Below are positions 43,295-51,595 of a stretch of DNA of 64,000 nt, piece by piece; the first letter of the stretch is position 1, and each line of letters begins with the position of its first letter. The stretch is from the NCBI RefSeq assembly GCF_918697925.1, contig NZ_CAKKMF010000009.1, forward strand, positions 1 through 64,000, given 5' to 3'. Source of the stretch: Arthrobacter sp. Bi26 (GTDB lineage: Bacteria; Actinomycetota; Actinomycetes; Actinomycetales; Micrococcaceae). The notes beneath the pieces were generated by a model, which was not told the origin of the DNA, did no database searches, and saw nothing but the letters and a program-made list of their open reading frames with translations. Both the position numbers and the translations under genes were made by a program.

Positions 43295-43942
43295 ATGACG
43301 CAAACCGACCATCCCGCCATAGCCAGGACCCCGCGCCGCCGGAGCCGCTGGAATGCCACCGACCTTGGGCTCATCGCCGTCTTCGCCGCCCTTGTGGCGG
43401 GTTCGGCGCTGATCGCCGCCATTCCCGTGGGCGGGCTCGGCGTGCCCATCACGCTGCAGACCCTCGCCGTCATGCTCACGGGGCTGGCCCTCGGCCCGGC
43501 CCGCGCCTTCGCCGCCGTCGGCCTCTACCTGCTCCTGGGCTTCGCGGGCCTGCCGATCTTCAGCGGCGGCCGCAGCGGGCTGGGCGTCCTCGCCGGCCCC
43601 TCCGCCGGCTACATCATCGGGTTCCTGCTGGCCGCCACAGCGGTAGGCTGGCTGGCCGTCGTCGTGCTGGCCCGCACCGCCAACCGCACCGGCAAACTGC
43701 GTGGCATCCTCCTGTTCGCGGCCGCCATGGTGAGCAGCATCGTCTTCATCCACGGCCTGGGCATCCTGGGCATGATGGTCAACGCCAAGCTTGACTTCTC
43801 CAAAGCCTTCCTTGCCGATCTTGCGTTCTATCCCGGCGACATCATCAAGAACGTCCTGGCCGTCAGCATCGCCCTGGCCCTGCACAAAGCCTTCCCGGAT
43901 CTGCTGCTCAGCCGAGTCCGGACGGCTGACACCCGCCCGTGA
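43295..43942 (+). CDS. bioY: biotin ECF transporter S component
   Basis: A 215-residue membrane protein with six hydrophobic segments. BioY motifs are seen in GGLGVPITLQTLAVMLTGL, FAGLPIFSGGRSGLGVLAGPSAGYIIGF (split) and FYPGDIIKNVLAV. Captures biotin and couples to BioMN. ATG 43295 has AGGAACGCC before it; an in-frame longer reading from 43142 is rejected. The stop overlaps the bioM GTG. Confidence 0.95.
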   Translation: MTQTDHPAIARTPRRRSRWNATDLGLIAVFAALVAGSALIAAIPVGGLGVPITLQTLAVMLTGLALGPARAFAAVGLYLLLGFAGLPIFSGGRSGLGVLAGPSAGYIIGFLLAATAVGWLAVVVLARTANRTGKLRGILLFAAAMVSSIVFIHGLGILGMMVNAKLDFSKAFLADLAFYPGDIIKNVLAVSIALALHKAFPDLLLSRVRTADTRP

Positions 43943-44772
43943 GCATCATCGTCCTGGACCGCGTGACGGTGCGGGTGTCGGTTGACGGCCGCCCCGCACC
44001 CAAGACGCTGCTCCAGGAACTTTCGCTGGACCTTACGGAACGGCGGATCGGCGTTATCGGGGCCAACGGCTCGGGCAAGTCCACCCTCCTGCGGCTCCTC
44101 AACGGGCTCGTGGCACCCAGCGAGGGCACGGTGCGGGTTGACGGCGCCGATACCGTCCGCGCGGTCCGGGAGGTCCGACGGCGCGTGGGCTTTGTCTTCA
44201 CGGATCCGCTGTCCCAGCTCGTCATGCCCACCGGCCGCGAGGATGTGGAATTGTCCCTACGGCGATCGTTCCGCAACGCCACAGAGCGCCGGGCCCACGC
44301 GGAGTCAGTCCTGGAACGGTTCGGCCTGCTGCCGCTGGCGGACCAGAGCATCTACGAACTCTCTGGCGGCGAACGCCAGCTCCTGGCGCTCGCCGCGGTC
44401 CTGGCCGTCGATCCTGAGGTGCTGGTCCTCGACGAGCCGTCCACACTGCTGGATCTCCGCAACCGCGAACTCCTGCGACGCACGCTGGACGGACTCCGCC
44501 AGCAGGTGATTCTGTCCACCCACGACCTCGAGCTCGCCCGGGACATGGACCGCGTCCTGGTGGTGGACGACGGGAAGGTGGTGTTCGACGGCGAACCGGC
44601 GGCCGCCGTCGCGCACTACCGTGCCCTGAGTGCTGCGGGCCTGCCTGCAGCTGGCCGCGGAATGGCCGGGGGGCCTGCGGCCGGCGGGCTGGCGGGCGGC
44701 ATGGCCGACGGGCTGGCGGGCGGCGGGCTTGAGCGGGCCGTGCCGGAGCAGGCCCGGCTGGAGCAGGCGTGA
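43939..44772 (+). CDS. bioM: energy-coupling factor ATPase (BioM)
   Basis: A 277-residue ABC ATPase: Walker A IGANGSGKSTLL, signature LSGGERQLLALAAVL, Walker B VLVLDEPSTLLDL, H-loop ILSTHDLELA, with the ECF-type Q-loop FTDPLSQLVMPT. The last 45 residues are a Gly/Ala/Met-rich repeat (PAAGGLAGGMADGLAGGG) not needed for ATPase function. GTG start overlaps the bioY stop; its stop overlaps the bioN GTG, so the three genes are translationally coupled. Confidence 0.94.
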   Translation: MSIIVLDRVTVRVSVDGRPAPKTLLQELSLDLTERRIGVIGANGSGKSTLLRLLNGLVAPSEGTVRVDGADTVRAVREVRRRVGFVFTDPLSQLVMPTGREDVELSLRRSFRNATERRAHAESVLERFGLLPLADQSIYELSGGERQLLALAAVLAVDPEVLVLDEPSTLLDLRNRELLRRTLDGLRQQVILSTHDLELARDMDRVLVVDDGKVVFDGEPAAAVAHYRALSAAGLPAAGRGMAGGPAAGGLAGGMADGLAGGGLERAVPEQARLEQA

Positions 44773-45401
44773 GCAGCCACGGATTCCTCCTGGCCGCGTA
44801 TGCGCCGGGTTCGTCGCTGATCCACCGGGCGCCGCTGTGGCTGAAGTTCCTGCTGGTCGTTGGGTGCGGAATGGCGTCGTTCCTGATCGCCGACTGGGCC
44901 GTGTCCGCCGCCGTGCTGGCGCTGCTGTGCGGACTGTTCCTGCTCAGCGGGGCGGGTCCGGCCCGGCTGTTTCGCGCGGTGCGCCCGGTCCTTCCGGTAC
45001 TCGCGGCGATCGGTCTCTTCCAGTGGTGGCAGCTGGGCGCACCGACCGCCGCGCGGATCGTACTGAACGTCCTGATCTGCGTTGTCGCGGCTTCAATCCT
45101 GACCGCCACCACCCCGGTGCAGGCGCTCCTTGACGGCGTGGCGTCCCTGGCCCGGCCGTTCCGCCGCTTCGGTGCGGACCCGGAACGCTTCGCCCTGACC
45201 ATTGCCATCATGCTCCGCAGCATCCCGTTCGTTGCCGGGGCCTACATGGACGTGCGCGACTCCGCCCGGGCCCGCGGGCTCGAACGCAACCCGAGGGCTC
45301 TTGTGCTGCCCGTCTTTATCAGTACTGTGGCCTTCGCCCGGCAGACCGGGGAAGCCCTCGCTGCCCGTGGACTGGGTGAGCCGGAGGACCCGGAGGAATA
45401 G
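44769..45401 (+). CDS. bioN: energy-coupling factor transmembrane protein (BioN/EcfT)
   Basis: A 210-residue EcfT protein: membrane helices in the first 110 residues and the two Arg-containing coupling motifs, ARARGLE near residue 175 and AARGLGEP near the end, that dock to the ATPase. PLWLKFLLVVG at the start is typical. It completes BioYMN. The repeat array begins 7 bp after its stop. Confidence 0.93.
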   Translation: MSSHGFLLAAYAPGSSLIHRAPLWLKFLLVVGCGMASFLIADWAVSAAVLALLCGLFLLSGAGPARLFRAVRPVLPVLAAIGLFQWWQLGAPTAARIVLNVLICVVAASILTATTPVQALLDGVASLARPFRRFGADPERFALTIAIMLRSIPFVAGAYMDVRDSARARGLERNPRALVLPVFISTVAFARQTGEALAARGLGEPEDPEE

Positions 45402-45407
45402 CCCCTC

Positions 45408-45805
45408 GGGTGCCCTCGCGCGGCCCGGCTGCCCTGTGCAGTTGGTCAGTGGACATGCCCTCCCTTGGCCGCAGCCAGTGGACATAGGGCCGCCATGCCC
45501 ACTCCTCGTCCTCAAGAATGGGCATGTCCCAATCAGGGTGCCCGCGGAGTGGCTGCCCCGCGGGGTTGGCCAGTGGACATGCCCTCCCTTGGCCGCAGCC
45601 AGTGGACATAGGGCCGCCATGCCCGCTCCTCGTGCCCAAGAATGGGCATGTCCCGTCCCCAGCACAACGCACGGACATGTCCCTACTCCGGTGCCACGGC
45701 AGGGCATGCCCCGCACCCGGCAGATGGGCATGCCCTCCCCTGCCCGCAGCCAGTGGACATGTGGCCCATATGTCCACCGTGCGCGGCGAAGAATGGGCAT
45801 GTCCC
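45408..45805. repeat. non-coding array of CATG-centred palindromes in ~126-bp tandem units
   Basis: Two tandem units (45408-45535 and 45536-about 45660) and a diverged third (to 45805). Within units 1 and 2, the 84-bp blocks 45447-45530 and 45571-45654 differ at three positions; block 3 is 45721-45805. The 10-mer GGRCATGYCC occurs eight times: at 45451, 45520, 45575, 45644, 45673, 45702, 45726 and 45795, besides degenerate copies. Open frames crossing it on either strand only reflect the lack of stops in GC-rich DNA. It fills the whole space between bioN and the convergent thiolase gene. Confidence 0.85.
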
Positions 45806-45813
45806 CCGGAGGA

Positions 45814-47070
45814 TCAGGTGAGGCGCGAGTACCCCAGCAGCGCTGCCGTGCCCATGCCGCCGGCGATGCTGATCATTGCCAGGGCCAGCTGGCCCGGCTC
45901 CGCGGACCTGCGCGCCTGTGCCAGAAGCCGTGTGACAAGCACCGCACCCGAGGCTCCATAGGCGTGACCGAGAGCCAGCGCCCCGCCGTCGAGGTTGGCC
46001 TGTTCCGGGTCAATCCCCAATTGGTCAAAGCAAGCGAGCGTCTGGGCGGCGAAGGCCTCATTGAACTCCACGAGGCCCAGGTCCGCGGCCGTCAGGCCGT
46101 GTGCCACGAGGAGCCGTTCGGCTGCTGCGGCCGCGCCGATGCCCAGGAGCTGCGGCGCCACCCCGGCGGTGTCGGTTCCCAGCACCAGCAACCCGTCCGC
46201 CGCGCCCAGCTGACGGGCACGTTCCGTGGACGTAATGACCACGGCGGCCGCGCCGTCGGCGTCAAAGCACGAGTTCCCGGCCGTCACCGTGCCGCCGCTG
46301 GCAAACACGGGCGGGAATCGGGCCATCAGGGCCGGGCCAAGACTGGGCCGTGGACCGTCGTCGGCTTCAGCGGCCACCCCGGGGCCCGCAGCGAGGGGAA
46401 CAATCTCGCCGCCGAACTTTCCGGCAGCGGCGGCGGCCAGGGCACGGTGGTGGCTGCGGAGCGCGAAGGCGTCCTGGCGTTCCCGGCTGATGCCGAAGTG
46501 GGCGGCGACGTTCTCGGCCGCCACTCCCATGTCGGGATCGCCGAGGCTGAGGGGTGCGAACTGGGCCCGGCTGTAATAGTCCGGGCTGCCGTCGTCGTTG
46601 CGGTGGGCCCGGAGCGGAGCCGTGCTGATGCTCTCCACGCCGCCTGCAAGGTACAGGCTGCCGCCGCCCGCCGCGACCAGCCGGGAGGCCAGGACGATCG
46701 CGTCCAGACCGGAGCCGCATTGCCGGTCCACCGTGACGCCGGGGACGGTGACGGGCAGGCCGGCCTCCAGCGCGGCGAGTCGGGCTACGTTTCCGCCGCC
46801 GCCCACGGCGTTGCCGATCACGACGTCGGTCACGGACTCCGGCGCGAGGCCGGGGCCGACGCCCGCGTCGGCGAGCAGGCTGCGGAGTACCGGAGCCAGG
46901 AGTTCGTGGGCGCGCAGCTTCTTCAGGGCCCCGTTGGCCCGGCAGAGCGGCGTACGGCGCGCGGCGATGATCACCGGCTGCCGGTCCTCCGGCAGCCGCC
47001 GGGGCAATGACGGTCCGGGGAAGGGCAGCCCGAGCGGAGCCGGCCCCGTGCCCGCGCGGGGCTCAGCCAA
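45814..47070 (-). CDS. thiolase family protein with Ser in place of the second catalytic Cys
   Basis: A 418-residue thiolase: nucleophile Cys in VDRQCGSGLDAI, FNEAFAAQ, and His in GALALGHAYGASG are in place. The C-terminal CxGGGxG motif reads SIAGGMG, so the Cys that acts as acid/base in thiolysis is Ser. The first 30 residues are Pro/Arg-rich. TTG 47070 is used, overlapping the upstream ligase gene by 8 bp; a GTG at 46974 (MIIAARRTP) would give a standard N-terminus. Pair with an acyl-CoA/AMP ligase, reminiscent of the vraA/vraB pair of staphylococci. The acceptor is unknown. Confidence 0.85.
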   Translation of the reverse strand: MAEPRAGTGPAPLGLPFPGPSLPRRLPEDRQPVIIAARRTPLCRANGALKKLRAHELLAPVLRSLLADAGVGPGLAPESVTDVVIGNAVGGGGNVARLAALEAGLPVTVPGVTVDRQCGSGLDAIVLASRLVAAGGGSLYLAGGVESISTAPLRAHRNDDGSPDYYSRAQFAPLSLGDPDMGVAAENVAAHFGISRERQDAFALRSHHRALAAAAAGKFGGEIVPLAAGPGVAAEADDGPRPSLGPALMARFPPVFASGGTVTAGNSCFDADGAAAVVITSTERARQLGAADGLLVLGTDTAGVAPQLLGIGAAAAAERLLVAHGLTAADLGLVEFNEAFAAQTLACFDQLGIDPEQANLDGGALALGHAYGASGAVLVTRLLAQARRSAEPGQLALAMISIAGGMGTAALLGYSRLT

Positions 47071-48529
47071 GGCGCCGGATCCTGGGATCGTTCCGGGCTA
47101 TCCAGTCGAGCAGCAGCTGCCGGCTGATCTTGCCCCGGTCCGTCAGGGGCAGCTCCGTCAGCGCGAAGTACTCCAGGGGGCGCTTGTTCCGTGCCAGCAC
47201 GTCGTCGATCCCGGACCTCAGCTGCGTGGCGGTGACCGCCCCGTGCGAGGGCACCACGCCGGCCACGACGCGCTGGCCGCGAAGATCATCGGTCATGCCA
47301 GCTGCCACGGCCGCCGCGACGCCGGGGACGGAGGCCAGCGCCATCTCGACCTCGTGCGGGTAGACGTTAGTGGCGGCGGTGATGATCATGTCGGAGCGGC
47401 GGCCCAGCATGTGCAGGGTCCCGCCGGAGAGGTACCCCTGGTCGCCCACGGTGTACCAGCCGTCGAAACAGCGCAGGGCCTGGCCGTCGTCACCCCACAG
47501 GTAGCCGTTGCTGACCATGCCGCTGCGGACGCAGATGTTGCCGTCGCTGCCGTCGGGGAGTTCGGTGCCGCGATCGTCCAGGATGCGGATGTCGACGCCG
47601 GGAAACGGCTTCCCAATGCCGGTCCCGCCCGGCTCAGCGGGGTCACCCGGACGCAGCCCGGCGCCCGAGACGAAGCTGAGTTCGGACGCGCCGTAGTATT
47701 CGAAAATGGTGGCGTTGGGTGCCCAGCGACGGGCCGCTTCCAGTGTCCGTGCGTCCAGCTTGGAACCGGCGCAGATGATGCTGCGGATGCCGGAGGCATC
47801 GACCCCGCCGGCCAGGCCGCGTTCGCTGAGCAGCCGGAGCATGGTGGGCACCAGGACCAGGCGGGTGATGCCGTCGTGGCTGACGGCAGCGTGGGCGGCG
47901 CCGACGTCGAAATGGTCCAGGCTGTGGAACTCCGCGCCGGCGTACAGGCATTCGGCGAGGGCATAGAGGTTCAGGCTTGCCGCGAGCGGGCCGGGGGCCA
48001 GGGTTTTGTCGTCCTGCGTCAGCCCGAAGAATTCAATGGAGGCCTCAAAGGACTCCTGCCAGGACCGTCGCGAGCGGGTGAACGCCTTGGGCACCGAGGT
48101 GGTGCCGGAGGTCAGGCCGATCAGGAAGGAGGTGTCTGCCGGCCCGTCAACAAGCCCAGTGCCCAGCCCGGTCCCCTGCCACGCCGGCAGCGCCGAGCCC
48201 GGGTCCCCACGGCCCGGATCCGCAAGGCCCGGGTCCGCACGGCCCGTTTCCATCCCGGAGATGCGGGCGGTGATGCTGTCCTGCAGTTGCTGCGGCCAGG
48301 CCGGGTCCAACACGGCGCACTGCCGCTGACCAGCGACGGCCGCCGCGAACGCTACGGCGAAGCGGGTTGAATTTTGTTCGGAGAGCACGGTGATGGCAGG
48401 CGCCGTTTGCACCAGCGCCGCTGCCTGGTCCCGCAGACCGGACCAGCTGAGGTGCTCTCCGGCCACGACGACGGCTGTTTCGTCGGGACGGTCGTCGGCC
48501 CAGCGCTGGAGTCTGTCGAGAAAAGGCAT
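47063..48529 (-). CDS. AMP-binding acyl-CoA ligase-like enzyme
   Basis: A 488-residue member of the ANL superfamily: P-loop LIGLTSGTTSVPKAF, EYYGASELSFV, GWYTVGDQGYL, GRRSDMIITAATNVYPHEVE hinge and the catalytic Lys in LPLTDRGKISRQLL. Activates a carboxylate as acyl-AMP and probably passes it to CoA. A linker of repeated ADPG/GDPG units lies near residue 100. ATG 48529 is 7 bases after TAAAGT (leaderless); an in-frame extension upstream overlaps the divergent protease gene and is rejected. It overlaps the thiolase gene, so the two act together. Confidence 0.88.
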   Translation of the reverse strand: MPFLDRLQRWADDRPDETAVVVAGEHLSWSGLRDQAAALVQTAPAITVLSEQNSTRFAVAFAAAVAGQRQCAVLDPAWPQQLQDSITARISGMETGRADPGLADPGRGDPGSALPAWQGTGLGTGLVDGPADTSFLIGLTSGTTSVPKAFTRSRRSWQESFEASIEFFGLTQDDKTLAPGPLAASLNLYALAECLYAGAEFHSLDHFDVGAAHAAVSHDGITRLVLVPTMLRLLSERGLAGGVDASGIRSIICAGSKLDARTLEAARRWAPNATIFEYYGASELSFVSGAGLRPGDPAEPGGTGIGKPFPGVDIRILDDRGTELPDGSDGNICVRSGMVSNGYLWGDDGQALRCFDGWYTVGDQGYLSGGTLHMLGRRSDMIITAATNVYPHEVEMALASVPGVAAAVAAGMTDDLRGQRVVAGVVPSHGAVTATQLRSGIDDVLARNKRPLEYFALTELPLTDRGKISRQLLLDWIARNDPRIRRLG

Positions 48530-48536
48530 CGAACCA

Positions 48537-48542
48537 ACTTTA
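48537..48542 (-). promoter_or_regulatory. -10 element (TAAAGT) of the ligase gene, leaderless
   Basis: TAAAGT on the minus strand, 7 bases before the ATG at 48529. Confidence 0.5.
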
Positions 48543-48575
48543 CCGTTGCCGGACGCCCCAGCGGCTTGTGCGGGA

Positions 48576-48581
48576 TATTGT
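48576..48581 (+). promoter_or_regulatory. -10 element (TATTGT) of the metallopeptidase gene, leaderless
   Basis: TATTGT lies 6 bases before the ATG at 48588. With the ligase -10 element on the other strand, two back-to-back promoters are packed into about 58 bp. Confidence 0.5.
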
Positions 48582-48587
48582 GACTCC

Positions 48588-49475
48588 ATGAGCTTTAACG
48601 ACAACGCCCCGCTGGATCCGTCACAGGTCCAGGATCGCCGCGGAATGGGCCGCGGCCCGATGATCGGCGGCGGGATCGGCGGCGGCATCATCCTGCTGCT
48701 GGCAGCCCTCTTCGGCATCAATCCCCAGCTTCTCGAGGGCCTGGCCGGCACCGTCCAGGATCCCCAGTCGCAGAGCCAGGGCTCTGCCCCCGCCTGCCAG
48801 ACCGGCGCCGACGCCGACGCCCGCCTCGACTGCAGGATTACCGGCACGGTCAACAGCCTGAACGCGTTCTGGCCGGCCTATCTGGCCCAGTACAACACGA
48901 AATACCCGCGGCCCGACGCCGTAATCTTCACCGGCGGAACCAATACGGGCTGTGGCGCCGCCACCTCTGACGTAGGACCGTTCTACTGTCCCGTCGACAC
49001 GACGGCGTACTTCGACCCCGGCTTCTTCCAGGAGCTCGTGGACCGGTTCGGCTCGTCCGGCGGGCCGCTGGCCCAGGAGTATGTGGTGGCCCACGAATTC
49101 GGCCACCACATCCAGAACGTGCTCGGAGACCTCGACCGTGCTCAGCAGGATCCCCAGGGCCCCGGCTCCGGGGGTGTCCGGGTTGAGCTGCAGGCCGACT
49201 GCTACGCGGGGCTGTGGGCCCACTACGCGACGACGCAGCCGGACCCCAAGACCGGCCAGCCCTACCTCGAACCCTTCACGGACCAGGACATCCGGGATGC
49301 CCTGTCGGCTGCCTCGGCCGTGGGCGACGACCGCATCCAGAAGGCCGCGACTGGCCGCGTTTCACCGGAGGCATGGACCCACGGGTCAAGTGCCCAGCGG
49401 CAGAAGTGGTTCTACCAGGGCTACACCACCGGGGACATCAACAAGTGCGACACGTTTGCGGTGGCAACCCCGTAG
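48588..49475 (+). CDS. YpfJ-type neutral zinc metallopeptidase, membrane-anchored
   Basis: A 295-residue protein: cytoplasmic head with RRGMGRGPMIGGG, one membrane helix (GGIILLLAALFGINP), and an extracytoplasmic domain with the zinc motif VVAHEFGHHIQNVLG and the downstream ELQADCYAGLWAH acidic ligand. Several Cys in the outer domain (ACQTG, LDCRI, GCGAA, FYCPV, KCDTF) could pair. Family PF04228, proteolytic activity presumed. Hairpin terminator follows. Confidence 0.94.
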   Translation: MSFNDNAPLDPSQVQDRRGMGRGPMIGGGIGGGIILLLAALFGINPQLLEGLAGTVQDPQSQSQGSAPACQTGADADARLDCRITGTVNSLNAFWPAYLAQYNTKYPRPDAVIFTGGTNTGCGAATSDVGPFYCPVDTTAYFDPGFFQELVDRFGSSGGPLAQEYVVAHEFGHHIQNVLGDLDRAQQDPQGPGSGGVRVELQADCYAGLWAHYATTQPDPKTGQPYLEPFTDQDIRDALSAASAVGDDRIQKAATGRVSPEAWTHGSSAQRQKWFYQGYTTGDINKCDTFAVATP

Positions 49476-49496
49476 TCCCACCCCTGTGGTACCAAA

Positions 49497-49519
49497 GCCC
49501 CGGCCCCATCCGCCGGGGC
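49497..49519. terminator. hairpin between convergent genes
   Basis: GCCCCGGC and GCCGGGGC, 8-bp arms with a 7-base loop, shared by the metallopeptidase gene and the minus-strand gene ending at 49521. Confidence 0.6.
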
Positions 49520-49520
49520 C

Positions 49521-50120
49521 TCATCCGCGCCGCGGCCGGCGCCGGATCGGGACTTCGACGTAGCTGAGGAATCCGGCGTGGCCCAGGTGCCGGTGCTTCG
49601 GGTGCCATACCGGGCGGTATTCGTGCCCGAACGGGTCGGTCACCAGGACTGCCTCCAGCCGGTCGTTCCCGGCCAGGAGGCGGTCGACGTCGGCAAGTGC
49701 GTTGCGCCGCGTCGCTAGCCCGTCGATGTCCAGGCTCCAGAGCCCCAGCTCAGCATCCGTTCCGCGTTCCAGCTGCAGGGTCTCGAACAGTCCGGCGACG
49801 AGCCCGGCGAGCCCGGCCGTGTCGGCGCGTTGCAGCCGGTGCCCCTCCGGATGAACGTCGCGGGCATCGGCCAGGGCCTGGCGAAGCCAATGGAATTCCA
49901 CGGACCCCAGGGGCGGCCCCATGCGCAGGTGGCGGTTCTCGTCCAGCTCGAGCCGGTACGTGGTGGCGCTGCGGTCAATGATGCACGGAGCCTCGCCGAC
50001 ATATTCAAAGTCGGCCAGGAGGGCATCCCGGGAGCGGTAGTAGGAGAACTCGCCGCTGTCCTCAACGACCACAAAGTCCCCGCCCGCGCCGGACGGCCGT
50101 GGTGGTGGGGTGGCATCCAT
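49521..50120 (-). CDS. hypothetical protein, 199 residues
   Basis: I do not recognise a family. The protein is soluble, mixed alpha/beta, opening GDFVVVEDSGEFSYYRSRDALLADFEYVGEAP (split), with DRSATTYRLELDENRHLRMG in the first third and LVTDPFGHEYRPVWHPKHRHLGHAGFLSY (split) near the end. The His/Trp/Pro-rich stretch close to the C-terminus could bind metal. Clear GGAGG Shine-Dalgarno before ATG 50120; coding bias like the neighbours, so I consider it a real gene. The spacer upstream (50121-50248) has AT-richer DNA near 50165-50185, the likely promoter. Confidence 0.7.
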   Translation of the reverse strand: MDATPPPRPSGAGGDFVVVEDSGEFSYYRSRDALLADFEYVGEAPCIIDRSATTYRLELDENRHLRMGPPLGSVEFHWLRQALADARDVHPEGHRLQRADTAGLAGLVAGLFETLQLERGTDAELGLWSLDIDGLATRRNALADVDRLLAGNDRLEAVLVTDPFGHEYRPVWHPKHRHLGHAGFLSYVEVPIRRRPRRG

Positions 50121-50248
50121 TCCGGTGTGCCTCCTGTTCGACAGTGTGCCCGGTCCGAAGCCTGCGGCCCTGTGGATTGGTTGTCTTTATCAGACCACCG
50201 CCGGGGCGATAAGGGAACGGCCATCAGGGAACGCCGGATGGGACGACG

Positions 50249-50295
50249 ACGACGACGGCGGCCCCGCCTCGGTGAGGTGGGGCCGCCGTCGTCGT
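50249..50295. terminator. strong hairpin upstream of the sufT 3' end
   Basis: Perfect 17-bp arms (ACGACGACGGCGGCCCC and its complement) with a 13-base loop. It lies 67 bp after the sufT stop, so it can end the suf operon transcript. Confidence 0.8.
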
Positions 50296-50317
50296 AATTA
50301 GGGGCCTCCGCCGCCGA

Positions 50318-50363
50318 GGGTTCCCTGGCCGAGCGAAGCGAGGCTAGGGAGGCGGTGGGGACC
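50318..50363. repeat. dispersed hairpin repeat, copy 2
   Basis: A 46-bp element beginning GGGTTCCCTGGCCGAGC and ending CGGTGGGGACC; CCCTGGCC and GGCTAGGG can pair over GAGCGAAGCGA. Its last base is the last base of the sufT stop codon. It is related to 30345-30389 in the same orientation relative to the minus-strand gene. Confidence 0.6.
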
Positions 50364-50695
50364 TAGATGTTGAAGCCCAGGGCGCGCATCTGGTCGCGGC
50401 CGTCCTCGGTGATCCGTTCCGGACCCCATGGCGGCATCCACACCCAGTTGAGCCGCCATTCATCGACGACCCCGTCCAGGGCCTTGCCGACCTGCTCCTC
50501 GATGACATCGGTGAGCGGGCAGGCGGCGGTGGTGAGCGTCATGTCGATCAGCAGGGCGCCGTCGTCGTCTGAGTACTTCAGACCGTACAGCAGGCCCAGA
50601 TCAACGATGTTGACCCCGAGTTCCGGGTCGATCACATCCTTGAGCGCCTCTTCGACATCCTCGAGGCCCGTGCGGGCCACATTGAGTTCGGTCAT
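50363..50695 (-). CDS. sufT: SufT/MIP18-family Fe-S maturation protein
   Basis: A 110-residue DUF59 protein: EALKDVIDPELGVNIVDLGL, then MTLTTAACPLTDVIEEQV with the conserved Cys, and WMPPWGPERITEDGRDQM. Supports maturation of Fe-S proteins. Last gene of the suf operon, 13 bp after sufC. In mycobacteria sufS and sufU lie between sufC and sufT; here they are absent. Confidence 0.93.
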   Translation of the reverse strand: MTELNVARTGLEDVEEALKDVIDPELGVNIVDLGLLYGLKYSDDDGALLIDMTLTTAACPLTDVIEEQVGKALDGVVDEWRLNWVWMPPWGPERITEDGRDQMRALGFNI

Positions 50696-50708
50696 CGCGG
50701 AGTCCTAA

Positions 50709-51506
50709 CTACGCCTGGGCTGCAGCCGAGGCGGCAGCGATGGTGGCCGCCCCTGCGCCGGTGGCGTAGCGGTCGTAGCCTTCGTCTTCGAGGCGGTCGG
50801 CGAGCTCCGGGCCGCCCTCTTCCACAACCTGGCCATCGACGAACACGTGCACGAAGTCCGGCTTGATGTAGCGCAGGATCCGGGTGTAGTGCGTGATGAG
50901 CAGGGTGCCCATGTTGCCTTCGCCGTGGGCGCGGTTGACGCCCTCGGAGACAACCTTCAGCGCGTCGACGTCGAGGCCGGAGTCGGTCTCGTCGAGGATG
51001 GCGAACTTCGGCTTGAAGAGCTCCAGCTGGAGGATCTCGACGCGCTTCTTCTCGCCGCCGGAGAAGCCTTCGTTGACGTTGCGCTGGGTGAAGTCGGCGT
51101 CGATGCGCAGCTGCGCCATGGCCTCTTTGACGTCCTTGGTCCAGGTGCGCAGCTTGGGCGCTTCGCCGTCGATCGCGGTCTTGGCGGTGCGCAGGAAGTT
51201 GGTCATGCTGACGCCCGGGACCTCCACCGGGTACTGCATGGCAAGGAAAAGGCCGGCGCGGGCGCGCTCGTCAACGGTCATCGCGAGGACGTCCTCACCG
51301 TCGAGCGTGATGGTGCCGGAGGTGACGTTGTAACGCGGGTGCCCGGCGATGGTGGACGCCAGCGTGGACTTGCCGGAACCGTTCGGGCCCATGATGGCAT
51401 GCGTCTCGCCGGTCCTGATGGTCAGGCTGACGCCCTTCAGGATTTCCTTGGTGCCCTGCTCGGTGTCAATGCTGACGTGCAGGTCCTTGATCTCAAGAGT
51501 CGACAT
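50709..51506 (-). CDS. sufC: Fe-S assembly ATPase SufC
   Basis: A 265-residue ABC-type ATPase: Walker A IMGPNGSGKSTLAS, signature FSGGEKKRVEILQLEL, Walker B FAILDETDSGLDVDAL and H-loop LLITHYTRILRYI, all in SufC-specific form. Works with SufB and SufD in the SufBCD scaffold. The Ala-rich C-terminal tail (GAGAATIAAASAAAQA) is an extra. ATG 51506. Confidence 0.97.
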   Translation of the reverse strand: MSTLEIKDLHVSIDTEQGTKEILKGVSLTIRTGETHAIMGPNGSGKSTLASTIAGHPRYNVTSGTITLDGEDVLAMTVDERARAGLFLAMQYPVEVPGVSMTNFLRTAKTAIDGEAPKLRTWTKDVKEAMAQLRIDADFTQRNVNEGFSGGEKKRVEILQLELFKPKFAILDETDSGLDVDALKVVSEGVNRAHGEGNMGTLLITHYTRILRYIKPDFVHVFVDGQVVEEGGPELADRLEDEGYDRYATGAGAATIAAASAAAQA

Positions 51507-51595
51507 ATGTCTTGTTCTCCTCTGCACCGTGCCCTCCGGCACTGTGCGTTTTCTTGGCGATAAGTTTTCTTGTGCGAGTTGCCGGCTGCAGGCAG

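Noticed and set aside
45408..45805. CRISPR array
   Set aside because: Repeat blocks are long and irregularly spaced (124 and 150 bp), there are no spacers of uniform length, and no cas gene is in the window.
45093..47010. Long open frames on both strands through the CATG repeat array
   Set aside because: Their translations change character at the array edges, repeat the DNA periodicity, and overlap bioN and the thiolase gene out of frame. I treat the array as non-coding.
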